Assembly: GCA_049999725.1 (NCBI GenBank)
Contig: JBNGIS010020575.1
Coordinates: 1 to 47,309 of the forward strand
Length of the DNA: 47,309 nucleotides
Direction: 5' to 3'
Source of the DNA: Haplomitrium mnioides
Lineage: Eukaryota > Marchantiophyta > Haplomitriopsida > Calobryales
A program made the translations under genes and the position numbers. Positions 22,644 through 33,199 of the stretch are shown one piece after another. Position 1 is the stretch's first letter. Every line of letters starts with the position of its first letter. Under the pieces are notes generated by a model. That model was not told where the DNA came from and ran no database searches. It was given only the letters and a program-made list of their open reading frames with translations.

Positions 22644-23692
22644 CTGCAGGAGAAGCACCCACCTTGCAATCCAACCTGTCACATCCGGCTTATTCACTAA
22701 ATACTTGAGAGCATTGTGATCGGTGTAAAAGATCACCTTGTAATGCAATAGGTAATGCCTGGATTTTTTCAAGGCATAGATGATCGCCAACGCCTCTCAA
22801 TTGATGGCAGAGTAATTCTTCTCCGTTGGGGCCAATAACCTGTTGGCAAAGTAAATCGGATGGTTTTACTTGGACCGTCTTTCTGCATCACGATCGCCAA
22901 TCTCAACCCCCCTTCCACTCTGGGAGACTCTTGGGACTTTTTTGGCTCTTCCTATTGCATCCAATGAGACACTTCGGACCTCTCTTTTCTTCCAGCCTCA
23001 GTGTTCTCATCCCTTACAAGATTTTCGGTAGATCCCCTCAAACTGTGCTCTATCTTTGTGCACTCTACCAGCTCGATCTAGTTAACAAACACCACCCCTT
23101 CTCTAGACAGATCCTCCTCTGTGGCCTCACTGACCATCTGGACCCAGTAGTGGTACTCCAATTCTTCCTCCTCTTTGGACCACTCACTATTGTACTCCTC
23201 TTCCGCCTACGTCTCTCCTAGGTGTGGAACCGGTCTATAGTGAACCACCGTTTTCTCATGACCAAACACTAAGGTTGAATTTCCCCAATTGTGCAGAACT
23301 CGAGCTCCATACATTCAATTAGTATTGGGTAAGGAGATGCTCTAGCTAGCTGCATGACAAGGTAATTCAATTTGAATTCCTTGCCTCCGATGAAGGTGGG
23401 CACTCGGAGTAGGGAGCCTAACGGTTTCACTCGGGAACCATCTGCCAACCTTATGATCCTGGCCATGGATTGGAATTCTTTGAATCCCAGTTTGTAGGCG
23501 GTCTCCTCCACCATAATGTTGACCCCTGCCTCTCCGTCTACAAGCACTAGCAACAACGTGCACCCCGCTATCTGAATGTGAATCTCCGGGGCCCCCTTGT
23601 CCTCGCATACCAATTGCAAGTTCACTTGAGCTCCCACTCGGGGCAGCCTCCTCCTCCTCTTTGTTCCCATTAGCAATTCCTTGAGTTGTCAT
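22644..23692 (-). pseudogene. Element L protease, linker and RNase H; RT palm missing
   Basis: Right to left: protease LVDGEAGVNIM (about 23510-23545; D-G-E where relatives have D-G-G), RLADGSRVKPLG and FIGGKEFKLNYLV; then the acidic linker with EYHYWVQMVSEAT. Within about 300 bp the reading moves to RNase H: HPIYFANRLLAP, EKNYSA, YTDHNALKYLVNKP and ARWVLLLQKF. A complete Ty3 reverse transcriptase would need about 600-700 bp between protease and RNase H and would carry the Y/F-x-D-D box. Neither fits here. RNase H continues across M at 12590-12647. Confidence 0.8.
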
Positions 23693-23844
23693 CTGTACAA
23701 GAGGCTATCCTTGATCAGTTGGCCCACTGTGGCCGTGATCGGGCAGTCTCTCACGTCCTCCTGAATGCTGTAAAGGACGGGCTTTACTCCTCCTTCTAGG
23801 GCTGTGATCTTCGCCCCTACGTCTTTGGGCTCTCCCTATTGTTT

Positions 23845-25560
23845 TCAGACCTCCTTCAGGGTCTCGATCGCTGCATGCTTCTCTTCCAATGCCTCTAAAG
23901 CCTCCAGTTGCTTCCTTACATGGTCATGCTGTTTGGGGTAAAACCACTTCGGAATGTCATGTTGGTAATCTGAATCACTCCACGAGGAGGGTGCTTGAGC
24001 CGTCCCTTTCTTAGCCTTCCGATTGCTCTTTCTCTGGCTCTTTTTCTTGGATTTTGCCCCGGCTCGGGTTACTACCCAGTAGCAATCTTCAAGAGTTGGT
24101 GTCTCCCATCCGGACAGCTTGGCTTTCTCCTCCTTCTCCAAGTCTATTAGATTGACTACCGCACGTGGAGGAGGGTTTGTGCTAGTGCTAGGGGCTACAT
24201 CGGGCCTTTGGTTGAGAGGGCAATTGACCGCCACATGCCTCTCTTTTTTGCATTGGAAGCACAATGAAGGTGGTTGGCCATAACCGCTCTTCCGAGACTT
24301 AGAACAGTTGGAGGAAATATGCCCTAGCTGGCCACAATTCCAACAGACCATGATGGTTGTCCGAGGTGGTCTGGTGGCAGCCCACTGATTGCCTTACCCT
24401 CCGCTCACTCCTGCAAGCCTGTCAAGCATGGTGTGAGGTCCCTCGCTAATCTGGTACATTGTCTTAGGGGCTTCCTATAGCACGTAATCGACCTCCTCTC
24501 TCATGAATTCCGGTGCCTCTTCTTGTACGTAATGTATGGCATTGTTCTCCGTCGGGCATTCCTGAGGAGAGTGGCCATGTTTGTTGCACCTTATGCACCA
24601 CACTCCGACTCGCTTGGTTGAGAGCGGACGACCTTTTGGTTTGATCCCTGCCAAGAGAATATTCATCGCCTCCATCTTTGCACTCATCTCATCAATTCAA
24701 TCCCTCCCCCCTAGCTTTTTGCTTGGTTCGGATTCGGGCTCACTCCTCTTGGATTTTCCTTTCTTGGCCTTTCTGTGGTGATGCACTTCGCACTCCTTGG
24801 CCTACTTCTTTCTTTCTTGATCTTTTCTCTTTTTCTTCCTTTGGGATGGCCGGTCCTCCTCTGAGCTCCTATTGTCCGAATCCTCCTCGCTCTCCGAGGT
24901 AGACGCGGAACTCTCATCCGTTTCCTCTCTACTGTTGGAAGTGTTTGAAGAGTCTTCGTACTCATATTTCTTTCTTGCTTTCCTTCGGGAGCTAGTGATC
25001 GCAACCTTGACGTGGGATCGAGTTGCATTAACTGCCTCCTCCAGAGTCTGAGGGTCCGTCTGCCTTACCCAGGTCCCTATTCCTCTGGGCAAGGCTGTGA
25101 GGAATCAGGCTGTCAGCATTCCATCGGTGGCTGGTGGATTCAGTTTCTGAGCCACCTTTTTGAATCTCTGAAGGAATCTTCTCACGGATTCGTTTTCTTT
25201 CATTCAGAGCTGACCCATCTTGATTAATGCCTACGTTTCCTCCCCGATCCTTTGGAATTCAACAATGAATGCAACCTTGAATGCTCCATAGTCCCTTTTG
25301 ACATTGTCTGGTAGATCTTTGTACCAGAGCTGTGCCTCTCCCTTCATGATTGTTGGCAGAATACCGATCTTAACATGGCTCTCCCCATTTGCGGCTGCAG
25401 TATTCTCCAGATCGTCAAGCCAAGTGTCGGGGTCGTCTTTCAAACGCCCTTTGAAGGACTTGTACTTGAATCTGCCTCTTGGTCCAGAAGGTGGTACCGA
25501 GTTGGCCATCCTAGCACTAGGCAAGAACAATTCCACCCACAAGTTGATCCCCCTCTCCAC
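23845..25560 (-). pseudogene. Element L gag with three CCHC knuckles, interrupted only by stops
   Basis: All open segments (25560, 25092, 24687, 24351 and the protease at 23676) lie in one frame, so only in-frame stops break it. The capsid part reads WLDDLENTAAANGE and GEAQLWYKDLPDNVKRD, with RRFLQRFKK further on. A Ser/Glu/Asp-rich then Lys-rich stretch follows (24802-24990). Three C-x2-C-x4-H-x4-C knuckles lie at 24556-24597, 24304-24345 and 24220-24261. The C-terminal part holds VVTRAGAK, WFYPKQHDHVRKQLEALEAL (a probable coiled coil) and leads into protease. Gag and pol look like one continuous frame in the ancestor. Confidence 0.85.
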
Positions 25561-25689
25561 TCTTCCTCAACAAGCTCACTTCAAGGGCTCTGTTTGTCGT
25601 AACTCTCCACCCCTACACAATTCGACTTTGGGGTCCAAGGTGCACAAAGTGATAACTTGGCCTCGGGTTGGTCTCGGGTTTTTGCAAAC

Positions 25690-25720
25690 CTTTTGCCCTC
25701 CTTCTAGCACCAAAAATGTA
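25690..25720 (-). other. Primer-binding site of element L
   Basis: Next to the 5' LTR the - strand reads TACATTTT then TGGTGCTAGAAGGAGGG, matching element M at 19150-19174 except for one C-to-T type change. Confidence 0.6.
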
Positions 25721-28637
25721 TGTCATGTCCCTCCTTCAGGCTTTAACCTTCCAAGGTGCCACTTGGGAAGGCAAGTTGGACAAAAAACGGGAATCGATTC
25801 TTTTATGAGATGGCCCCGTTGCAAGTTATCTCTTTGATGCTTTAAGGAATTCCTCTTCACCTTACAATCCTTCCCTCGGAGCAACAATTACTTCAACAGC
25901 AATCTTGCTCGTTCACATGTAATGCCGAAATACACACTTACATGGACCGAGGTACTTCTAAGGCAATCTGTAGTATAATTCTGGAGTTCAAATCTGAACT
26001 CAAAAACCTTGTGTACAAAACGGGAGCAAAATACAGTATATGAAATACCCAAGAACAATGTCAATGGACCTAACTCCCCCTTTGCAAGGTTGTCCCAAGG
26101 TCCGAAAAAACCGAAATACCGGTATACTCCTAGTTCTATGTGCTTCTCAGAAAATACAAACTGAAATCAAATCTAACTAATACACACATTCCTAAATACA
26201 TACACACACGCTTTGCACTCCGCCAAAATTGTATATCACATAGAAACATAGGGACTGGCCTTCCCAACAGACTCCTCTTCTCATCAACTCACAATTCCAA
26301 CCATCCTTCAATTTTCTACCTATGCGTCCCTTCCAGATAGTTTTTCAACTTCCCTCGCGAGAAGCCCTGAATTTACTTCCACCTTTGGAAGACAGACCTC
26401 TCGACTGCTGGCTACACACTCCACCCCGAACCTCGAATAGATTTTCTACGCAGTGCGCGGGCACTAACGCAACCACTCCCTTCTTGGCTCCACTTGAAAG
26501 ATTGACCAGGATGCACTCCGAGTGTCTCTAGGATTGATGCTCCTACACAGATGATGCTAAGACTACCCCAAGATCCCCCCTTGGCAGCCTCTCCCGAATT
26601 CAAGACAGATAGGATCCCCTTCAGCTTCACGTATTGATTCACCTCCAATACTGGTCCACTTGTAGAAATGAGTTCACCTGGATCACCCAAGCCTTTAGAG
26701 CTCCCCGCGTAGCGATTCTCGGTGCTCCTTCTGTTCACCTCCACCCCTGCTAGCCTCCCCGCACGAGTCCACTTGCCTCACGTAAATCTTCACTAGGATT
26801 CTTCCTTCCTTACTTCATTGCGTCTTCTTGTTTCGAGATCGTTTGCGCGTTTCTAATTTGCATACACACCAACTCGCAAAACGTCGGAGCACCTCAGTCT
26901 ATACCCCCCACGGCTTGTCGCCTGCGTGCCCGTTCTCTTCGAAATGGTCGCTTTTCTTGTCATGCATGGGCTCCGGACATGGCAACACCTGTTCCGACTA
27001 TTTGTAGAATGATCCAAGTTTAACGGTCAGTTCCGAGGTTTCCTTGGTCTGGTCCGAAGTTTTCCGCGAACTGAAGGTCCAAAAAATCCCGCGGAACCCC
27101 AGAGTCTGAGGTTGACTTTCTTCCGAAGCTGCCGTCTTTCAACTAGAAGTGGGACCGCCGTGTTGACGTGAGTTCCAAAGTTGACCGCGGACCCTCCCTC
27201 GAAGGATCCCTTGGACAAGTGAGTCTGAAGAATCCCTCATACTCCTTAGCTTGCAGTTGACTTTCTTCTACAAGGCGCCATCTGACGCCATCTTCAACTT
27301 AGAAGTTGGACCACTGTGCTGACCTGCATCTGTAGTTGCCGTGGACTCTGATCCAAAGGATTCCTCAGACAGGTGAGTCCAAAGAACCCCTCGGACTGCT
27401 GAGTCTGAGGTTGACTTCCTTTCGCAGGGCGCCATCCGACGCCACTTTCCACCTGGAAGTTGGACCGCTGCGTTGACCTACATCTGTAGTTGATCGTGGA
27501 CTCTGATCCAAAGGATTCCTCGGACAAGTGAGTCCGGAGAACCCCTCAGACTCCTAAGTTGGAGGTTGACTTCCTTCCACAGAGCGCCATCCGATGCCAC
27601 TTTCCACTTGGAAGTTGGACCGTCGCGCTCACTTGCATCCGTAGTTGACCGCGGACTCTGATCCGAAGGATTCCTCGGACAGGTGAGTCCGAAGAATCCC
27701 TCGGACTCATGAGTCCGAAGAATCCCTCGGACTCATGAGTCCAAGGTTGACTTCCTTCTACAGGGCACCGTCCAACGCCGCTTTCCACTTGGAAATTGGA
27801 CCGCCATCGGACCATGGGTTCCGAGGTTGACCAACGGATTGCGTAGTCTGAAGCCAACCATGGAATCCGGGGTATTCCATGGGACGGGAGTCCGAAGACA
27901 ACCTGACCTGAAGGGACTGTGTCTGCACATTCCTTCGGAAATGCTTTCGCCCTCTCCTTCTTCTGAGACTTTCTTCGGAACCGCCGAGCAAATTTTCAGG
28001 AGTCCGAAAAGGCTCCAGACTCTGGTGAGGCCTATCCATGTTGAGGGAAACATAGCGTCCCCCGATCCCTAGCTCGTCGCTGCCTCACGCGGATCTTTGC
28101 CTTTGCCCTCTTGCTCCGAACCGTTGTTCCTGAAAGTTTATGCTGCAGCATTTTACCTTACCCACGGTTCTTTCCATCTGCTATCGATCTTTGATTTCCG
28201 TCCCGCGCTCTTGGTCCTCCTCATTTGGTCTCCGATCCTTCTCCGCTTCCGAGGTTGCTCTTCCTTCCCCTTCTCGGCTGATTGCTTCTAGCGAGCGTTC
28301 CATTCCTCCCTACCCAGGCTCCGATTCCTACATTTCGATTATGCTTGCAGGATCTCTTCCGCTTGCTTCAATTTTTAGTGGTGTCCCCATTCGCCGGCTG
28401 ATATAGCTCCCTTTTCCAATTACGAAGTGATCCCACGAGCCCTTCTTCTGTCGGCCTCCCTTCCTTCCCCACCACGATCCAATTCCACTCCTCGGGTCTA
28501 GGTGATCCGCTCGTACTCATTGATAGGAGTTGATCCGCTGCTTCTGGGGTACTTTAACACTTACGAGAGGAGAATTGCTCCAATGTCGCCTCCAATTCCA
28601 TGGATTCTTCTATAGTACCTCATGTCACTGATTGACA
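25721..28637 (-). repeat. 5' LTR of element L
   Basis: It aligns with 8023-11035. On the + strand it starts TGTCATGTCCC and ends GATTGACA. It contains the CTCGCGAG block at 26349-26369 and the four-unit 153-bp array. Frames at 27027-28053 follow that array and are not genes. Confidence 0.9.
27135..27800. repeat. About 154-bp tandem repeat in the right L LTR, 4 copies
   Basis: The anchor GGACARGTGAGTC recurs at 27213, 27367, 27522 and 27677. A short extra duplication (GAATCCCTCGGACTCATGAG, twice) lies at about 27685-27740. Confidence 0.9.
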
Positions 28638-28642
28638 TCTTC
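28638..28642 (+). repeat. Right target-site duplication of element L
   Basis: TCTTC directly follows the LTR terminus GATTGACA. It matches TCTTG at 8018-8022 at four of five bases. Confidence 0.7.
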
Positions 28643-29490
28643 TTTTTTGCATCCTGAACTCACTCTACAAAATTACAAAACTACAGTCACTCCTATAAGA
28701 TTGATTTCATAGTAAAGAAGACACAAACTATTGTTCAAATTTAGCCTCCTTTTTTTGGCCTTGACCTCGAGATCTGACAAACACGTACAACATACATGTA
28801 CTTACAAACAACTTGACTACTATTCAGCTCTACACACACAATTCACTCTAGGATGAAACAACACTATATGACATAGATACAAAAGTGAACATCACAAATT
28901 CTTGTACCTGACAAGGATACTTTGCCATCTACAATCAATTTACAAATAGTTCTTCATTGTTCTCTAACAGCATAGACCCTCCACAATATGTATTTACATA
29001 AGGTCAAAATTCTCCATCACAAGAACTAAACATAACCCAACAAATGCAGTTACAAACCAAACACCACAACACTTCCACAAATTGATTCTATTTTGATTTT
29101 TTTATACTTTGACTCCAATTCATTCATTTTTTGCTAGATTGGCAATACTACAATTTCTTGATTGTCCTATACTTTGATGATAATTTTCAAAATACTTTTT
29201 TTTACTCACATAAACAAATACTTAGACAAATACATATATAAAAAGTTTAAAAATCCTTTTCACAACCCTTTGTCTATGAAAACACTTTGTTTTCGCCTTC
29301 TTCTTGGATGTTTTTGCTAAATGTTGGTTGTTGTTGGCGCGCTGGTGTTGTATTGATTCAATTGGAATTCACTTTCCATTTGCCCATTTTGAAAGTCTTT
29401 TCAAACATTTCTAAGTCTACTATATAGAGTCCTAACTAGAATATAATCAATTGAAAACAAAATTCTTTTGATAATAGATTCTATTTCTAA
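28643..29490. other. No recognisable gene, AT-rich right flank of element L
   Basis: There are no long open frames. From about 29400 short stretches (AAGTCTACTATATAGAG) resemble 38040-38075, downstream of the G4 pol remnant. This is probably the 3' non-coding region or LTR of the G3 element, whose boundaries I could not fix. Confidence 0.4.
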
Positions 29491-29829
29491 ATAATAACAT
29501 TGTCGTTGTTAGAGGCTTGGTCCTGGGTTGTTGTCAATGTCGACGAGAACCTCTTTAAGCTCCAATGATGCACTTGTATGCTCCTTGTACATGTCTTCAT
29601 CTTTAATCCTCTGTCATAAAAGATCCTCTAGTTTAAGTTTGAGAATCTTGTGAAAAAAGAGAACAATAGTGCTCTGGTTTTGGATGTCAAAAACCAATTG
29701 GGATATTGTTGAGCAACAAATTATGAAAATTCAGAGCGAAGAAAACAAAACTGAAAATGATGAAACATAAAAATGTCAATGAGACCAAAATAGAAAATAA
29801 GACGAAAACCAAAAATATTGCACAAAGTA

Positions 29830-30770
29830 GAGTATAACATGATTTGCATTGATAGGAGAAACAAATGTATTTCCATCTAGAGCTTTAGGACTCAGGTTTT
29901 CATGTAGGTGGATGGTAGTTACTTGATAGTAACCTGACAAGTGGATAGTTTAGAGGCAAATCTAGCAAGTCTCATATAAAAAACAAGTACTAAATCATGG
30001 AATTGAAAAGTGTGGTCCTTAATATACCTTTCATGTTTGTTGACTTGTAGTTGGTTGGAGAACTATAAGGCACTGAAAAAACTCTATCCTCATTAAGTTG
30101 TTTTAAAGAGGCAAGTCAATGCTATAAAGAATCAACTGGACCCAATCGGTGAGCTATTGCAACACAAAGAGACGACACTTGAACTTCAATAGGAAGCAAA
30201 GCTTCTTGGTCATAGATAAGGTGAAAAGGAGTAAGTCATGTGGTTGTCTTTGATATAGACCTGTAAGCCTATAGTGCAATACGCAACTATTTATCCCAGT
30301 TTGACCAATGATGAGAAACAATTTTTGCTAAAATGGATTTCAGAATCTTGTTTGTACATTTTGCATTTCCATTTGCTTATGGATGATAAGACAATTATGC
30401 ATGATGCCAAATAGAATAGAGGGAAATGAAGGCAACAATAACCTTGTTAAGAAAGTGTGTACCTTGATCACTGTCTAGCTCTAATGGATAGCCAAATCTA
30501 GTAAGAATATGAGCAATTGAATGCATAGAAAACAACTTGTCCATAAGGAGTGCTACAACTTTGGCCTACTTTGTAGCATAATTGGTGGCAACTGAAATGT
30601 ATTGATTTTTGCAAGATTGTGAAGGAAGAGCTATCATGCCAATGAAGTCAAGACCCCATTTTTTGAAAGCAAAAAGAGAAAGAATAAGAATGAAAGGCAT
30701 CTTGTCACTATTGATAGGCCTTTGATGCAATGGCATGCATCACAAGATCTTGTAAATTTGTGGAAGTCAA
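29830..30770 (-). pseudogene. G3 integrase remnant
   Basis: The zinc-finger end reads CDACH (about 30728-30745). The core has KKWGLDFIGMIAL (first Asp, 30625-30667) and ELDSDQGTHFLNKV (second Asp, 30441-30485). At the expected Glu the frame reads ANGNAKCTNKIL, so Glu has become Lys. YDQEALLPIEVQV follows near 30190-30225. The C-terminal domain is recognisable by its match to G4 (ALDGNTF...INANHVILY). Stops and frameshifts are frequent. Confidence 0.8.
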
Positions 30771-31194
30771 AAAAGAGAGTCACCCACCAATAACTAGAGC
30801 AAAAGAATCAAGGTAGTTGTTTTCCCATCAAAATCACCTCCACAAGTTGATATATGATATCCACACAAAACTTCAGAGGCTTAGAGAGAGATCATATAGC
30901 GTTGTAGTACACCACCCTTACCAATAGGATAAACAAATACAGACTTAATAGTGTAGCGACTGAGGGATTAAGTAAACAATTTCACTTGATTAGATTGAAG
31001 TTCATGAGGTAAGACACTAGTCGTAAAAAATAGAATAAATCAATTGTACCAAAGGTGGGAAGCCAATTGGACTAAAGGACGATTGCTCAAATAATCCTCA
31101 AGAATCAACAAAGCAGTATAAGAAACCCATAGATTGAGGAAGTTTTCATCCAACGATTAAGATTTGGGATTTCATGGAACATGTGAAAGCGGAT

Positions 31195-32150
31195 CAAAAT
31201 TGCCATATCAGACTTTGGGTCTTAGTTTGATTGTAAATTTAAATTCTTGCAACAAGAGAACCCAACAAGCCGAGCAACATCTCAAATTGTGGGTTTGTTC
31301 ACAATGTACTTTAGATAGTTGTGATCAACAATGAAAGTAAAAGAGTAACCAAGAAGTTAGTGGTGAAACTTTTGAACAATGTATATCATTCTTAAGCCTC
31401 ACATTCATTTACACTCAAATTTTGTTTAGCTAATTTGAGCTATCAACTTGAGTAGTAAATCAAACATTCACAATTATAGTGCAATTGAGCAACTGTAACT
31501 CTAATCATAGTATAGGAAGTATCCACCATAACTAAAAAGAAATGTCCAATCAATGGGTCTAAGATATGATAGAGAAGACAAGATATCTTTGAGAGTTTAA
31601 AAAGCGGGTTGGCATTTTTTGTCTATTCAAATGGAATTGTGTGGCAAGCAAGAGGGAAGCAACCTTGGTATAATTCTTGCAATAATGACAATAGTACACC
31701 AATTTTTCTAAAAACGTTGTAACTGGTTAAAACTTTGGGGAAAATGCAGAGAAATGATGATGCTTATTTTACTGGGAATGCGTGCATTTAACATTTTAGA
31801 AATGTCAACTTAGACCAATTAAGTGTTCTTTGGATTCAATTGATGGGGCATTCTTGGCATCAAGGTGCAATTGAATCTAATATTGGTAGATTGAAGCAAG
31901 AATGCCAATCATCTCATCATATTTCCATGCAAATATATAAATGTATTCATGAATCAATTCTAGGAATCCAGTTTGGTATGCAATTTCTAAGCCATCATAA
32001 ACTTTAAGACTTTTGCAATGTTAAAGAAACCACAAGAAGATTCAAAATTTTGACTTCTATAAAGTTGCATGGTAAGAAAAGGGAGCTAAAAATTTCAAAC
32101 TCTTTAGAAGAATTGTTGTTAGGCAAGAGATATCAGTTTGTTGTGTTGAC
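31195..32150 (-). pseudogene. G3 reverse transcriptase thumb and RNase H remnant
   Basis: The C-terminal part of reverse transcriptase is readable at about 31500-31740 (QRFLEKLVYYCHYCKNYTKV). It is followed by VMVDTSYTMI, QNLSVNECEA and FTFIVDHNYLKYIVNKP of RNase H (31290-31440). The palm around the expected Y-x-D-D box (about 31800-32150) is too decayed to read with confidence. Confidence 0.7.
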
Positions 32151-32199
32151 TAAGGATATTTTGTTGAAATGTTTGTACACTACTTGAGGTGTAGGAAGA

Positions 32200-32620
32200 G
32201 CAGAATTTGTATAATTAAAGAGGACAACTCGACTCTCTTGAGTACCACTAGCAAACGTATTCGCAACAAAATTTATCTCTGCTTGGCTTTGCTTCAACCA
32301 AGGGCATCCTAAAAGTAGAGGATGCTAATTTTGTTGTAGAATACTAATCACAATATAATGAACAAGGTACTCTTGATCTGCAAACAGATTTGGAATATTT
32401 CTATGAGCTTCCAAGAAAAGAATCTCATGACCATTGGTGGTGCACAATGACTAAGATGATTTGTGTATGGAAAACAAAGAGTATCCAAATGAATGTACAA
32501 TAGATTTAGTCATAGTGTTCATGACGAGCCCAATATCTAAGTGTGCTTCAAGAATGAGCACTACATCAATGAATATGGATGTAACTAGCATTCTTAGGTC
32601 AAACAACAAAACCATGTGAA
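32200..32620 (-). pseudogene. G3 protease remnant
   Basis: AHLDIGLVMNTMTKS (about 32510-32550) matches the active-site loop of a retroviral-type aspartic protease, with D-I-G in place of D-T/S-G. LLGCPWLKQSQAEINF follows at about 32270-32325, like the conserved GRPWL region of plant Ty3 proteases. Several stops interrupt it. Confidence 0.7.
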
Positions 32621-33199
32621 CTAATGGAGCATTAGAAGAGAACTTATTTGTGAATGGTCAAAGAACTAAATAGTCAATTCAAATGTAATAGAATCTAGAA
32701 AATTGTCCTCACATTACACCAATTTTGTCAATAGAATACAAAAATCCAATAGTGTCAAAAATATAATAGCCTTGAAAGAAAAGTGATAAAAAAAATTCTC
32801 TACCATGTGCTTTCCTTACTATGACACATTACTTTGTTGGGAACCATACTTGCATTCTCAATTACAGTGACCCTTGCATTTTTATTGGCCAATGTATTGT
32901 CCTACCACTGATCCCAACATTTGAGTTGCCATATTTCCTTTTTCTTTTCTTCACAACAACTTGCTTATAGTACCTATTGAGCTCCAACTCAAATAAAATA
33001 GTGTCCACAATATAGTGAAGCCAATTATAGTACCTAAATCTCCGCAAAATCATACATGATCTTGACAAAAAAAAAATAAATACAATTTGAATTATAGGCA
33101 AGTAAATGAAGAGTCTCAAAGTGCAAATAGAAATAGGTCTACTTATTGGTCCATTAGAAAGTAAGATTTCGGCCACAAAATTGGATAATATGCAATGAT

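Larger units (their letters stand above)
8023..28637 (-). mobile_element. Element L: Ty3/gypsy LTR retrotransposon, nested host of element M
   Basis: Direct LTRs lie at 8023-11035 and 25721-28637. Between them, on the - strand from right to left, are a primer-binding site, gag, protease, RNase H, integrase and a polypurine tract. The PR - RNase H - IN order is the Ty3/gypsy arrangement. Without element M (12648-22638 plus the 5-bp duplication) it would be about 10.6 kb. The two LTRs have diverged visibly by many transitions and small indels, so the insertion is not recent. The copy is dead: gag-pol has many in-frame stops and the reverse transcriptase palm is missing. Confidence 0.9.

Noticed and set aside
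25690-25720. Naming the primer tRNA as tRNA-Asp from the start TGGCGC in element M
   Set aside because: Only the first six bases agree with the tRNA-Asp site known from other plant Ty3 elements, and the rest differs, so the assignment is not supported.
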